DNA from: an uncultured Rothia sp.
GTDB taxonomy: Bacteria > Actinomycetota > Actinomycetes > Actinomycetales > Micrococcaceae
DNA length: 64,000 nucleotides
Direction of reading: 5' to 3'
Assembly: GCF_916715725.1 (NCBI RefSeq)
Contig: NZ_CAKAPD010000002.1
Location: 62,001-126,000 of the forward strand
This document shows, one piece after another, positions 45,466 to 54,498 of this stretch. The notes under the pieces are model-generated. The model searched no databases, had not been told where the DNA came from, and saw only the letters and a program-made list of their open reading frames with translations. The first letter of the stretch is position 1; each line of letters opens with the position of its first letter. The translations under genes and the position numbers were made by a program.

Positions 45466-46284
45466 TTATGGGGCAGCTATTGTGGTATATGTCAACACGC
45501 CTCCCGGCGTCCTAACACTAATCCGATAGGAAGCCGACACAGTAGATCCGCCGTATTCGCTACGACCCGGGAAATACACGCCAAAGCACCCTCGTTGAAA
45601 CAACTCTTCCGGCTGAGAAATATCTTTATCAACCTCAAGACCCCATTCCCAGCGCTGAGCTTGAATAAACGCACCGTCATCTTCTCCAAAGGATGCGTTT
45701 CCCTTCATCTCCCCTTGGTAGACACCACAAAAATACTCAGTGCTCTCCACTGAGGCACCACGCGCACGAACCACCTTCAGACCCGAGTCCTCACGCACTG
45801 TCAGTGATGGTGCAGCCGGGTACCCCTCAGGAGAATGGCTTGTCAATCCCATAGAACCCGGCTGCCAACGGCTCATCTGCACCATGTATTCTTGCGATCC
45901 ACTCAGCTGTTCAAGCTCAACCACAATCTGCTGACCCGAAGGAATTTTAGACAGCCACTGCCCTGTATCACGGCGAATATGGGGGCGAATTACCTCATAC
46001 AAGAATCGCTCTCCTTGATTCCCCATCAGTTCTACCGACGGAAGCGCATGCACCCCAGCATAGGGGCCCGAAAAGGGAAGGAGCTGAAACCACAGAATGA
46101 CATTATCTGCGCCATTAGTCGGCAACCACGCTTCACGAAGCGGGGCAACAGTGCACCCATCTATTTGCTGGGGAGACCCAACAGAGCCCTGAATACCCCA
46201 TGCCGTGCTCTGAGGTGCTACGAAGAAACTTACCAGGGCAAATGACGAAAGCCGGCACACATGCCGGCGTGACAGTTCAGACAT
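45466..46284 (-). CDS. secreted protein of unknown family
   Basis: The product is 272 residues. The N-terminus is SELSRRHVCRLSSFALVSFF followed by a cleavage-like STAWG site; the twin arginine followed by a hydrophobic run allows Tat or Sec export. The mature part is rich in Ser, Gly, Gln and aromatic residues with predicted beta strands and two cysteines, and resembles no family I know. It is the upstream-most gene of the island, 203 nt from the beta-helix gene. GC is near the window average, unlike its AT-rich neighbour. Confidence 0.65.
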   Translation of the reverse strand: MSELSRRHVCRLSSFALVSFFVAPQSTAWGIQGSVGSPQQIDGCTVAPLREAWLPTNGADNVILWFQLLPFSGPYAGVHALPSVELMGNQGERFLYEVIRPHIRRDTGQWLSKIPSGQQIVVELEQLSGSQEYMVQMSRWQPGSMGLTSHSPEGYPAAPSLTVREDSGLKVVRARGASVESTEYFCGVYQGEMKGNASFGEDDGAFIQAQRWEWGLEVDKDISQPEELFQRGCFGVYFPGRSEYGGSTVSASYRISVRTPGGVLTYTTIAAP

Positions 46285-46604
46285 GATAGTCCTTAAATTG
46301 AGTTGAGTGATGACAATAGTGTGTGGCGTTTACGCTTCGTCCACGCTCTTACACCACACTCCTTCAACCCTACTCTGAAAATTCACCGTTTCGAGTATTC
46401 ACAAGCAAATATTTCATTCTCGTGAAAAAAATATATATCAATGTAAACCTGAAGTTTATTAAAATCTCACTTTAAACTTGAATATTTATGCAACTAGAAC
46501 TTTAGAAATATCTTTAAAAATCTGAACTTTCAGAAATATTACAAGCCCCACCGTGCAGAGTACTTGTTGAAATCGACCTCTACAAAGCCCTGGGCAACAA
46601 CTCC
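46285..46604. other. AT-rich region upstream of the secreted orphan
   Basis: 320 bp without a gene; from 46420 it is extremely AT-rich (ATATATATCAATG and similar). It probably carries the island promoter on the minus strand and is a likely Lsr2 target. Confidence 0.5.
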
Positions 46605-46685
46605 GAGCACAACAAAAGGGGGCGTGCCCACTGCCTCCAGCACGCACGAAAACTCGCACGAACCAGACGCAGGGAACACGCCCCC
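46605..46685. repeat. right copy of the 80-bp direct repeat, also ppa terminator
   Basis: 81 nt, direct orientation to 42830-42909. Ends GGGGGCGTG and CACGCCCCC pair across a long loop; T-rich on the minus strand, 37 nt past the ppa stop. Confidence 0.95.
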
Positions 46686-46721
46686 TTCCGAAAAACCGGG
46701 TGCACCTAACGGTGCGGCAGC

Positions 46722-47207
46722 TTAGTGACCCTCAGCTGCGAAACGGTCGATAGCCTCCTGGACCATCTTCTCAGCAGCAGCCAGGTCTTCCCAGCCCTCG
46801 CCCTTAACCCACTTGCCGGGCTCCAGGTCCTTGTAACGCTCGAAGAAGTGCTGAATCTCAGCCTTCAGCTGCTCGGGAACATCAGCCAGGGACTTGATGT
46901 GGTCGTAGCGCTTGTCGGTGGGAACGCACAGAACCTTAGCGTCGCCGCCAGCCTCGTCGGTCATGTTGAACACTGCGACCGGGCGGGACTCAACCAGCAC
47001 GCCGGGAACAACGTCAACGTCCAGGATCAGCATTGCGTCCAGCGGGTCGCCGTCCTCACCGAGGGTGTTCTCGAAGTAGCCGTAAGCGGTGGGGTACTGC
47101 ATGGAGGTGAACAGCACACGGTCCAGGCGCAGGCGGCCGGTCTCGTGGTCCACTTCGTACTTCACGCGGGAGCCGCGGGGAATTTCAATAGTGACGTCGA
47201 GTTCCAT
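46722..47207 (-). CDS. ppa: inorganic pyrophosphatase
   Basis: The product is 161 residues, a family I soluble pyrophosphatase. Active-site residues are visible in [32 protein letters not shown] (the three catalytic Asp) and [12 protein letters not shown]. It hydrolyses pyrophosphate and drives biosynthetic reactions. A GAAGG ribosome site precedes the ATG. It is divergent from dacB. Confidence 0.97.
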   Translation of the reverse strand: MELDVTIEIPRGSRVKYEVDHETGRLRLDRVLFTSMQYPTAYGYFENTLGEDGDPLDAMLILDVDVVPGVLVESRPVAVFNMTDEAGGDAKVLCVPTDKRYDHIKSLADVPEQLKAEIQHFFERYKDLEPGKWVKGEGWEDLAAAEKMVQEAIDRFAAEGH

Positions 47208-47526
47208 CGGAACCTTCTTTCTCGTGAGTTAGAGTCACTTTCGCGGCGACTTCGGCGCGCAAGGTGCGAAAGTTAGGTGTTGAACTCACCCATTGTAACC
47301 CGTTCACGCACACCGAAACCGCGTATTCGGCGCCAAAACCAGCGTAATTTACCACGCTCACACCACAGTTAACATTCCGCCTAGTCCCACGCCCGCCAGC
47401 GCGCCCCGCCGGCGCACCCGGCCGCCGTACCGGGCAGCCCAGAGAGGGTCCGCGAGGGGCGGCAGGAACACGGCATGAGCATCCCAGCACCGGCGCGTAA
47501 ATTCGATAGGCACCCCATCCGCCCGC

Positions 47527-47538
47527 TATGCTCAAAAG
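47527..47538 (+). promoter_or_regulatory. -10 box giving a leaderless dacB message
   Basis: TATGCT (47527-47532) lies 6 nt before the ATG at 47539; there is no ribosome site. Confidence 0.55.
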
Positions 47539-49155
47539 ATGCCTTCCAACAAGCACAACACCCAGACCACCACCCTCACCCGACGCGCCGCCCTCACCCT
47601 CGGCGGCATGTTCCTCCTCACCGCCTGCGGATCCGCCGCAACCGAACAGAAACGCCCCGAAGGTTCCACAAGCCCCACCGGCAGCGCAACCGGCAGCCCC
47701 ACCGGCACCGTCGAGGCGACCGCCTCCGCAACCCCCAGCGCCACCCCGACCCTCGCACCCGCACTGCCCGAAGCGGAACAGGAACAGCTACGTGCCGCCC
47801 TCACCGCGCTCTTCTCGGACGGCACCTACCCGCAGTACAGCCTGCTCGTCACCGGCATGGACGGCAACCTGCCCAGCATCAAGGCAACCACCGCGCCCGC
47901 CGACCTCTACGCCGCCAACGCCGACACCGCGCGCGTGCCCGCCTCCACTTTTAAGGTGCTAACCCTATTCGCGCTCAACCGCTACGCGAATCTGCAGGCG
48001 CGCCTGCGCACCCGCGTCACCCGCGACGCCGCCGGACTGTACCTCATGGCGGGCGGCGACACCCTGCTCGGTGCGGGCGCCTCCGACCCGAAGCAGATTG
48101 TCGGACGCGCAGGCCTGACCACCCTCGCCGAGCTGACCGTGAAGGCGCTTCTTCAGGGCGAGAAGCCGACCGCGGCGCTGCCCGTCTACCTTGACGGCAC
48201 CTTCTTCACCGGCCCCGGCGTGAACCCCGGCTGGGATGACGCGGACGTGGCGTCCGGCCAGATCACGCATATTCACCCGATTGCGCTCGAATCGCACACG
48301 GTGCCGGGCAAGTCCACCGCAAGCAACCCGGTACGCCCGGATGATGCGGCGGTTGCCGCCCAGCAGGCATTCGTGGATGCACTCAACACCGCCGGCAAGG
48401 AGTCCGGTCTGAGCTTCACCCTCGCGGAGCGCCGCACCGCCCCCGCGGAAGCAGTTGAAATCGCCGCGGTCGAATCGGCAACCCTGCTGGAGCAGGCACA
48501 ACACATGATGCTCAAATCCGATAACGCCCTCGCTGAGGTGCTCGGCCGTTGCGCCGCCATTGCCGCAGGTAAGGAAGGCAGCGGCGAGGCGGCACAGCAG
48601 ACCGTGCGCCAGGCACTCGTGGATGCCGGTGTGAACATTGAAAACCTGGTGCAGGCAGACGTGTGCGGCATGTCCTTGACGGACCGCGTGACCGCCCGAA
48701 CCCTCGTGCAGGTTGTGGCTCTGCTGAATGCTGATGAGCATGCGGAGCAGCTGATGAGCACGTTCCCGGTCGCGGGCGTGAGCGGCACCCTGACCGACCG
48801 TTTTGGTGCGGCGAACGCCGTGCACGCGCGCACTTTTGTGCAGGCGAAGACCGGCACCCTGTACACGGTGTCTTCGCTGTGCGGTGTGGCGATCCGACCC
48901 GACGGCACCCGCCTGATTTTCGCGATTATTCTGAACGATCTGGGCGGTGCGGATGCGCTGCCCGCCGCGAAGGAACGCGTGGACGCGGCGGCGGCGGCGA
49001 TTGCGAACCGTTCGACCGCGCCGAGTGCTTCGGATGCTCCCTCTGCGGTAGCAGCGAGTGCTTCGGCACCCGCTTCGGACGGGGCAAGCGCCCCGGCTTC
49101 TGCGGCTGCTTCGGCGGCAGTTTCTACCGCGGCTGCGGCGGGTGCAGCCTCCTAG
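47539..49155 (+). CDS. dacB: D-alanyl-D-alanine carboxypeptidase / PBP4 (lipoprotein)
   Basis: The product is 538 residues. It has a lipobox (LLTAC, Cys30) after a basic signal sequence that includes RR, and a Ser/Thr/Pro linker to about residue 75. All three penicillin-binding motifs are present: STFK (Ser136), SDN near residue 326, and KTG near residue 436. The last 60 residues are Ala/Ser-rich. Type C low-mass PBPs trim peptidoglycan peptides. In relatives dacB lies beside and runs the same way as tilS; here it is separated and runs the opposite way. Confidence 0.94.
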   Translation: MPSNKHNTQTTTLTRRAALTLGGMFLLTACGSAATEQKRPEGSTSPTGSATGSPTGTVEATASATPSATPTLAPALPEAEQEQLRAALTALFSDGTYPQYSLLVTGMDGNLPSIKATTAPADLYAANADTARVPASTFKVLTLFALNRYANLQARLRTRVTRDAAGLYLMAGGDTLLGAGASDPKQIVGRAGLTTLAELTVKALLQGEKPTAALPVYLDGTFFTGPGVNPGWDDADVASGQITHIHPIALESHTVPGKSTASNPVRPDDAAVAAQQAFVDALNTAGKESGLSFTLAERRTAPAEAVEIAAVESATLLEQAQHMMLKSDNALAEVLGRCAAIAAGKEGSGEAAQQTVRQALVDAGVNIENLVQADVCGMSLTDRVTARTLVQVVALLNADEHAEQLMSTFPVAGVSGTLTDRFGAANAVHARTFVQAKTGTLYTVSSLCGVAIRPDGTRLIFAIILNDLGGADALPAAKERVDAAAAAIANRSTAPSASDAPSAVAASASAPASDGASAPASAAASAAVSTAAAAGAAS

Positions 49156-49218
49156 CGTGTATGCCCGGATAGCCCCGAAAGCCCCCTGAATCACCCCGTG
49201 TAGGTTGATTTTCTGTAG

Positions 49219-49234
49219 TGTTTCACGTGAAACC
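49219..49234. promoter_or_regulatory. parS-like ParB binding site
   Basis: TGTTTCACGTGAAACC matches the bacterial parS consensus (TGTTTCACGTGAAACA) at 15 of 16 positions, including the full 14-bp palindromic core. ParB-CTP loads here to segregate chromosomes; parS sites cluster near the origin. Only one such core is seen in this window. Confidence 0.85.
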
Positions 49235-49364
49235 TGAAAATCAACCTCTCGGGGTGAGGGGTGGTTCAGGGTTCTTGCAAGCCTCTCAACCGGGGCTCGC
49301 GTCCACTCCCTACGGCGGGTTTCACGCCCGACTTGTTCCTCTCTCCTCCAGCAGAAAAGTCACC

Positions 49365-52300
49365 ATGAACCTTACCTTCACTCTCGCTGATCTGACCGCA
49401 ACCTCTGCCTGCGAGCTGCGGCTCTACACCGAGCTTCAGGAACGGGCACAGAAGCAGACTGTGCGCCCGACGGAGCTTGAGCGCGCCCGTGAGGCATACC
49501 GCGAATGTCTGCGAGTGCTGACCGCCGGTGGGATGGTCGGCAGTGGAGTGGTCGGCGGTGAGCATGCGGATGGTAAGGCGCGCCCGGTGCCCCTGGTGGC
49601 AACCTCCGCGGCGGGACTGACCTACACGGTGGAGCTTGACCGTCTAGAGTACGCAGTCACGAACGGCGCACCCGCGAACAGCACCGCCGAGAGCAACACC
49701 GCGCGAATCGTCTGCACCCCACACCTGGGTGAGGCGGCGCATCGGGCACTATTGCGCGGTGCCCTGGCGGCGCACCTGCTAACCGGCGGCGCCACCGAGA
49801 GCACAGAGAACACCGAGAATGCCGCGCGCCTTGACCTTCACCTGGAGCACGGCGCGGAGGAGTACGGCGCAGAGTCCGAATCGGAGCCCACCAAGCACCA
49901 CTCCCCCGTTCCTCAACCTCACCGGGTTGATTCGGCGCGTATTCTGCCGCTGATTCGCCTACAGGAGCAGCGCCTCCTCCTGCTCACCCAGGCGCTGAAC
50001 GATGGTACGGAACCGGCAGAACTTGCCGAGCGCATCCCCTATTTTCTGACCTGCGACGAGTGCCCGGCGTGCCTGAACGCGGCGGCATCTCTTGCCCTCG
50101 CGACCGACGCCCCGGAGCTCGTCACCGAAGACACTGCCGAAGATACCGCCGAGAATCCCGAAACTGAGGAGTACCCGGTCATGTACAGGGTGCCCGCCGC
50201 GGTGGAGAACGACAGCGAACAGTACCGCCTGCAGTGCCTGCTGGATGCCCAGCTCGCCTCCCTGGAGGAGCACGCGGCGGAGCACGGCTGGGGTGCCGGT
50301 GAGTTGGAGGCGGCGATGCTGCTGTCCATGACGAATTATCACCGCCGCGAGCGTGCCCCGTTCTGGCGTGAGCATATTCGCCGCCTAGAGGACGACCCGA
50401 CGGCGTGGGTGGCGAGCCGCGATTACGCGTACCTTGACCGGGTGCAGGTGCTTTCGGTGGAGCATGCGCATGCCCTTCTGAACACCCCCGCCGACCTGGA
50501 GGCGCTCGCCGCCGCCATGAAGGAGCCCGCCGAGGTGCCGGACGCTCCCGGCTGGTATCGTGTGCGCGGCGCGCAGGTGCGCCTGTTGCGTGCGCGGATT
50601 GAGGCTGATCCGAGCCTGGTGATTGCACCCTCTGATCACGCGGTGTTCTGTGCGTATGAGGCGGGGTTGAGCCCGCAGATTGCGCTGGACCGCATGGAGT
50701 CGCAGCTGAATTATTTCCGCGCGTCGAATCCGGGTGAGCGTATGCCCGCCGAGTTGGCGGCGACGGGTTTCTTTGGCATGCGTGTGCTGGCGGTGGCGCA
50801 GGGCGGTTTCGGTGCCGAGCCCGAAGGCTCCGAAGAGCCGGCTGAGTCGACCAGCGAGTTCCTGGAGGTGCTTCTGCAGGAGCGCATCCGCGTGAAGGAT
50901 GAGCCGCACCGCGCCCTGCCTTCGGGTATTGGTCCTGGCGATCCGGTGTCTACGGCGACGATTGAGGCGGCTCTGCAGTCTGATGTGCACGGGTTGCTCT
51001 TCGGCGGCGCTCTCATGCCGAGCGACCCCGTGCTTAATGGCCCCGTGCCCGGCGAGGATTCCGAAGCTTCCAGCGAGTCCGCCGAGACCCCTGACCCGTC
51101 CCGTGCCCTGCCGAGCGTGCTCGATGCGGCGGCTTCGCTGACGGGGGTGGAGAGCGCCTCCGCGGATTTGCTGTTCCGCCGCGCGCCGCGCCTGAAGAAG
51201 GGCGCCTCAAACGCCAAAAATGCAGAAAATCTACCTCGTGAGGTTGATTTTTCCGACTCTGACCTGCCCACGGTGGATGCCGTGCACGCGGCGGTTCGCG
51301 CCCTCGACCATTCCTATGTGGCGGTTCAGGGCCCTCCCGGTGCGGGTAAGACTTTCCTCGCCTCGCATGTGATTGCGCGTCTGGTGGCTGAGGGTGCGAA
51401 GGTGGGTGTGGTGGCTCAGTCGCATGCGGTGATTGAGAATCTCATGGTGGCGTGCTGTGCCCGTGATGGTTTTGACGTTTCGCGTGCGGTACGCCTGCGC
51501 GGTAAGTCGGTGACTCCGGACGCCCCGTGGTCTGAGGTGTCTGATTCTGAGCTGGTCGAGCTGATTTCTGGTGCGGGCGGCCTGCTGTTTGGCGGTACGG
51601 TGTGGGATTACGTGAGTGAGCGTCGTGTGCCTGCCGGGTCGCTGGATGTTCTGGTGGTTGATGAGGCGGGCCAGTTCTCGCTGACGAATACGGTGGCGGC
51701 GGCTCGTGCGGCGCGTTCGGTACTGCTGTTGGGCGATCCGCAACAGTTGCCGCAGGTGTCGACGGGTGTGCACCCGTACCCGGTGGATGTTTCGGCGCTG
51801 GGCTGGTTGTCTAACGGGGCGGCGGCGCTGGATCCTCGTTTTGGCTATTTCTTGGGTGAGTCGTGGCGTATGGATTCGGCGTTGTGCGAGCGGGTTTCGT
51901 GGCTGTCGTATGATGGCGCGTTGGCGAGCGCGGCGGCTACGGCTGGTCGCGCCCTGCGGGGTGTTGCGCCGGGTGTGGTGTCGTATCCGGTGGAGCATGC
52001 GGGTTGTTCGGTGCGTTCCGTGCAGGAGGCGCAGGCGGTGGTGGATTGCGTGCGCGAGTTGTTGGGTCGTGAGTGGGTTCCGGCGGCTGGTGCTGAGCCG
52101 CGCCCGCTGGCGGCGGAGGATTGCATTGTGGTGGCGGCGTATAACGCGCAGGTTGATTGTGTGCGTGAGGCGCTGATTGCTGCTGGTTTGGCGGATTCTT
52201 CGGGCGCTGGCGTGCGTGTGGGCACGGTGGATAAGTTCCAGGGGCAGGAGGCTGCGGTGGTGTTGGTGTCGTTGGCGTCGTCGCGGGTTGAATCTGGGCG

Positions 52301-52460
52301 CGGTGCCGGGTTTGTGCTGTCGCCGAATCGTTTGAATGTGGCGGTGTCGCGCGGTCAGTGGCAGGCGGTGTTGGTGCATTCGCCGTGGGTGGCGCGTTCG
52401 GTGCCGCAGGATGTTGAGGAGGTGCTAGCTCTGTCGGGCTTCGCGGGCCTGGTGGAGTAG
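49365..52460 (+). CDS. large superfamily 1 helicase (UPF1/Dna2-like) with unknown N-terminal half
   Basis: The product is 1031 residues from the ATG at 49365; a GTG at 49218 would run through the parS site and adds low-complexity residues, so I reject it. The helicase sits in the C-terminal 400 residues: Walker A GPPGAGKTF near 656, VVDEAGQF near 764, GDPQQLP near 790, DKFQGQEA near 951 and NVAVSRG near 991. The N-terminal half has a CDECPAC cluster near residue 228. The layout is reminiscent of actinobacterial proteins joining a RecB-like nuclease to this helicase, but I cannot see nuclease catalytic residues. A role in nucleic-acid repair is inferred. Confidence 0.85.
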   Translation: MNLTFTLADLTATSACELRLYTELQERAQKQTVRPTELERAREAYRECLRVLTAGGMVGSGVVGGEHADGKARPVPLVATSAAGLTYTVELDRLEYAVTNGAPANSTAESNTARIVCTPHLGEAAHRALLRGALAAHLLTGGATESTENTENAARLDLHLEHGAEEYGAESESEPTKHHSPVPQPHRVDSARILPLIRLQEQRLLLLTQALNDGTEPAELAERIPYFLTCDECPACLNAAASLALATDAPELVTEDTAEDTAENPETEEYPVMYRVPAAVENDSEQYRLQCLLDAQLASLEEHAAEHGWGAGELEAAMLLSMTNYHRRERAPFWREHIRRLEDDPTAWVASRDYAYLDRVQVLSVEHAHALLNTPADLEALAAAMKEPAEVPDAPGWYRVRGAQVRLLRARIEADPSLVIAPSDHAVFCAYEAGLSPQIALDRMESQLNYFRASNPGERMPAELAATGFFGMRVLAVAQGGFGAEPEGSEEPAESTSEFLEVLLQERIRVKDEPHRALPSGIGPGDPVSTATIEAALQSDVHGLLFGGALMPSDPVLNGPVPGEDSEASSESAETPDPSRALPSVLDAAASLTGVESASADLLFRRAPRLKKGASNAKNAENLPREVDFSDSDLPTVDAVHAAVRALDHSYVAVQGPPGAGKTFLASHVIARLVAEGAKVGVVAQSHAVIENLMVACCARDGFDVSRAVRLRGKSVTPDAPWSEVSDSELVELISGAGGLLFGGTVWDYVSERRVPAGSLDVLVVDEAGQFSLTNTVAAARAARSVLLLGDPQQLPQVSTGVHPYPVDVSALGWLSNGAAALDPRFGYFLGESWRMDSALCERVSWLSYDGALASAAATAGRALRGVAPGVVSYPVEHAGCSVRSVQEAQAVVDCVRELLGREWVPAAGAEPRPLAAEDCIVVAAYNAQVDCVREALIAAGLADSSGAGVRVGTVDKFQGQEAAVVLVSLASSRVESGRGAGFVLSPNRLNVAVSRGQWQAVLVHSPWVARSVPQDVEEVLALSGFAGLVE

Positions 52461-52518
52461 CACCTAGTGCAGCCCTTATTCTGCGCTCTTCTATACCCCC
52501 GCCCGCTGCGTTGCGGGG

Positions 52519-52550
52519 CTGACTGTAACAGGGTCTGACTGTAACAGAGT
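52519..52550. repeat. 16-bp tandem repeat, two copies
   Basis: CTGACTGTAACAGGGT followed directly by CTGACTGTAACAGAGT, one mismatch. Confidence 0.9.
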
Positions 52551-52659
52551 CTGGCGGTGTGGACTGGCGGAGCCTGGTTGCGGGCGTCTTTGGTGCGCCC
52601 GTAATCGGGTTTAACTGAGGTTCAGCCGAGGTTTACTTGGGCGGAACCACCAAGAATGA

Positions 52660-52687
52660 ATTATAGTCAAACTAACCCTAATGTCAA
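52660..52687 (-). promoter_or_regulatory. consensus sigma-70-type promoter on the minus strand with no gene downstream
   Basis: TTGACA (52682-52687) and TATAAT (52660-52665) match both consensus hexamers exactly, with a 16-nt spacer. Transcription would start near 52653 and run left, antisense to the end of the helicase gene. Confidence 0.6.
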
Positions 52688-53015
52688 TACTCAAAATGAG
52701 GAAAGTTTTTCAACTAGCGTTCATGTATATGATTCACATCTCTTATAGAATCTAAAGTATCGCGCGACACACTTCTTGTGCGGGGGCTCCCGATGAGCCG
52801 CCCCGTGCATCCTCAACCACCCCGTGATGACCGGCGGGCCCGTCATGACCGGCGGGCACAGGCAAAAACAAACGAAAACAGACGAATACAGGCAGGCGCA
52901 GCCGACTGTCGGGGTATTCACTCATACGATTGCGCGCTACGAATTGCGCACAATGAACTACGCACGACGGATTGCACGCCGCGCGACACCATAAACCCCA
53001 TCGTGGAGGTCCCCC

Positions 53016-54257
53016 ATGAGTGTCAACACCGAGCTACTCAAGAATAGAGATTTTCGAAATACTCTCTTCGCCATTGGAGCCAACCAGCTCTCAGACTCGA
53101 TGAGCTATATCACCACGCCCATCATTATCCTGGCGCTGACCGGCTCCCCCGAAGCTGCGAGTATCACCCTCTTCGTCGCGGGTGTTCTCGCCACCTGCGC
53201 CGGAGCAATATCTGGAACATGGGTCGACAGAATCGGCCCCTCAAAGTGCCTGGCGCTATCCTGTATCGGCCAGTCACTGTCCTGGATAGCGATTCTTCTC
53301 TACCTCGTTTTCAACGTCACCAACATTTACGTTTTGGTGATCACGATTTCTCTCGCCGCCATCATTTCCACCTTCGACTACCCGAGTGAACAGTCCATCA
53401 TCACCCGCGTAGTCCCCAAGGAACACCTGGGGTACGCCTCCGGTATGGGCGAGACGCGAGAATCCGCCGCCAACCTGCTGGGCGGCCCGGTCGCCGGCAT
53501 CATTATCGGCTTCTCGACCGTGCTCATGACCGCAGTTCACGCGGTCGTCAACCTGCTGGCGTTCATCGTCGCGCCCAAGAGCTACGGCGCTAGTCGGCAG
53601 CCCGCGGAAGAGGAAGAAGGAGAGAAAACCAGCTTCTGGCAGGACTCAAAGGCCGGTTTCGAGTACATCCTGAAGAACAAGGTGCTGGTGTCCATTGCGT
53701 TCGTTTCAACACTTGCAAACTTTGGAACGGTCGGCATTCCGCTCACCTTCATCTACTACTACACCCTGGAGGGCGCACACCCGCTCTTCATCGGCATCTT
53801 CGCGAGCGCCTTCGGCGTGGGCGTGCTGCTCGGTTCGTTCCTGGTCGGCCCGCTGACCGAGAAGTTTGCGCTCGGCCCGCTCGGTATCACCTCCCTTGCC
53901 ATCATGTCGGCGTGCTACCTGCTACTGCCGGTGGTTCATTCGATGCTGTGGGCGGTGTGCCTGCTGATTGTGCTGGCGGGTATTGTGCTCCCCTCCTTCA
54001 ATTCGAGCATCATTGCGTACATTAACGCATCCACCCCGGAGCACATGATCGGTCGCGTGCACTCGGTGCAGGGCATCCCGAATATGGCGCTGACCCCGCT
54101 GGCTGTTCTGCTAGCTGGCTTCCTCATTGTTGATTGGGGTATTACGTACACGGCGCTGTTCTACGCGGTATTCATTTTCCTGTCGCTGGTGGTGATGGTA
54201 TTCCAGAAGCCGCTGCGTCAGCTGCCGCATATCTCGCAGGTAACGAACGCACAGTAG
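53016..54257 (+). CDS. MFS transporter
   Basis: The product is 413 residues with twelve hydrophobic segments. The N-terminus (LLKNRDFRNTLFAIGANQLSD) and the segment after helix 2 (GTWVDRIGPSKCLALS, the MFS signature loop) are typical of multidrug-type major facilitator proteins of the DHA3 group. A central basic/acidic loop (PAEEEEGEKTSFWQDSKAG) separates the halves. A strong GTGGAGG ribosome site precedes the ATG. Substrate unknown. Confidence 0.88.
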   Translation: MSVNTELLKNRDFRNTLFAIGANQLSDSMSYITTPIIILALTGSPEAASITLFVAGVLATCAGAISGTWVDRIGPSKCLALSCIGQSLSWIAILLYLVFNVTNIYVLVITISLAAIISTFDYPSEQSIITRVVPKEHLGYASGMGETRESAANLLGGPVAGIIIGFSTVLMTAVHAVVNLLAFIVAPKSYGASRQPAEEEEGEKTSFWQDSKAGFEYILKNKVLVSIAFVSTLANFGTVGIPLTFIYYYTLEGAHPLFIGIFASAFGVGVLLGSFLVGPLTEKFALGPLGITSLAIMSACYLLLPVVHSMLWAVCLLIVLAGIVLPSFNSSIIAYINASTPEHMIGRVHSVQGIPNMALTPLAVLLAGFLIVDWGITYTALFYAVFIFLSLVVMVFQKPLRQLPHISQVTNAQ

Positions 54258-54498
54258 TTCCGCGGTAGCCCCGTCTATCAACTCCACTCAACGCCCCCGA
54301 AAGCGAATAATTCAACGTGCACTTGCATGAAAATTATTTTCCTTTCGGGGGTGTTCTACGTCCTTTCGAGGATTTCTGCACACAGTGCATTCTCACGATA
54401 ATTCCCCTTATCAATGCGCATTTTTAGGGGTTTAAATGTTGCCGGTATTACGGCGAACCTTACGCCGCTTGTTGAAGGTTTTACGGCATAATAGGAAG

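Larger units (their letters stand above)
52461..53015. other. 555-bp intergenic region ahead of the MFS gene
   Basis: No gene is supported. It holds a 16-bp tandem repeat (52519-52550), a GC hairpin GCCCGC...GCGGG near 52500-52518, an AT-rich block with a consensus minus-strand promoter (52660-52687), and two GACCGGCGGGC copies near 52830-52858. The MFS promoter is not obvious. Confidence 0.5.

Noticed and set aside
42830..46685. Insertion sequence or integron-type cassette
   Set aside because: The flanking repeats are direct, not inverted, and no transposase or integrase frame lies between them.
49218..49364. Upstream GTG start for the large helicase
   Set aside because: It would make the parS palindrome coding and adds low-complexity residues. 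The ATG at 49365 has a plausible upstream region.
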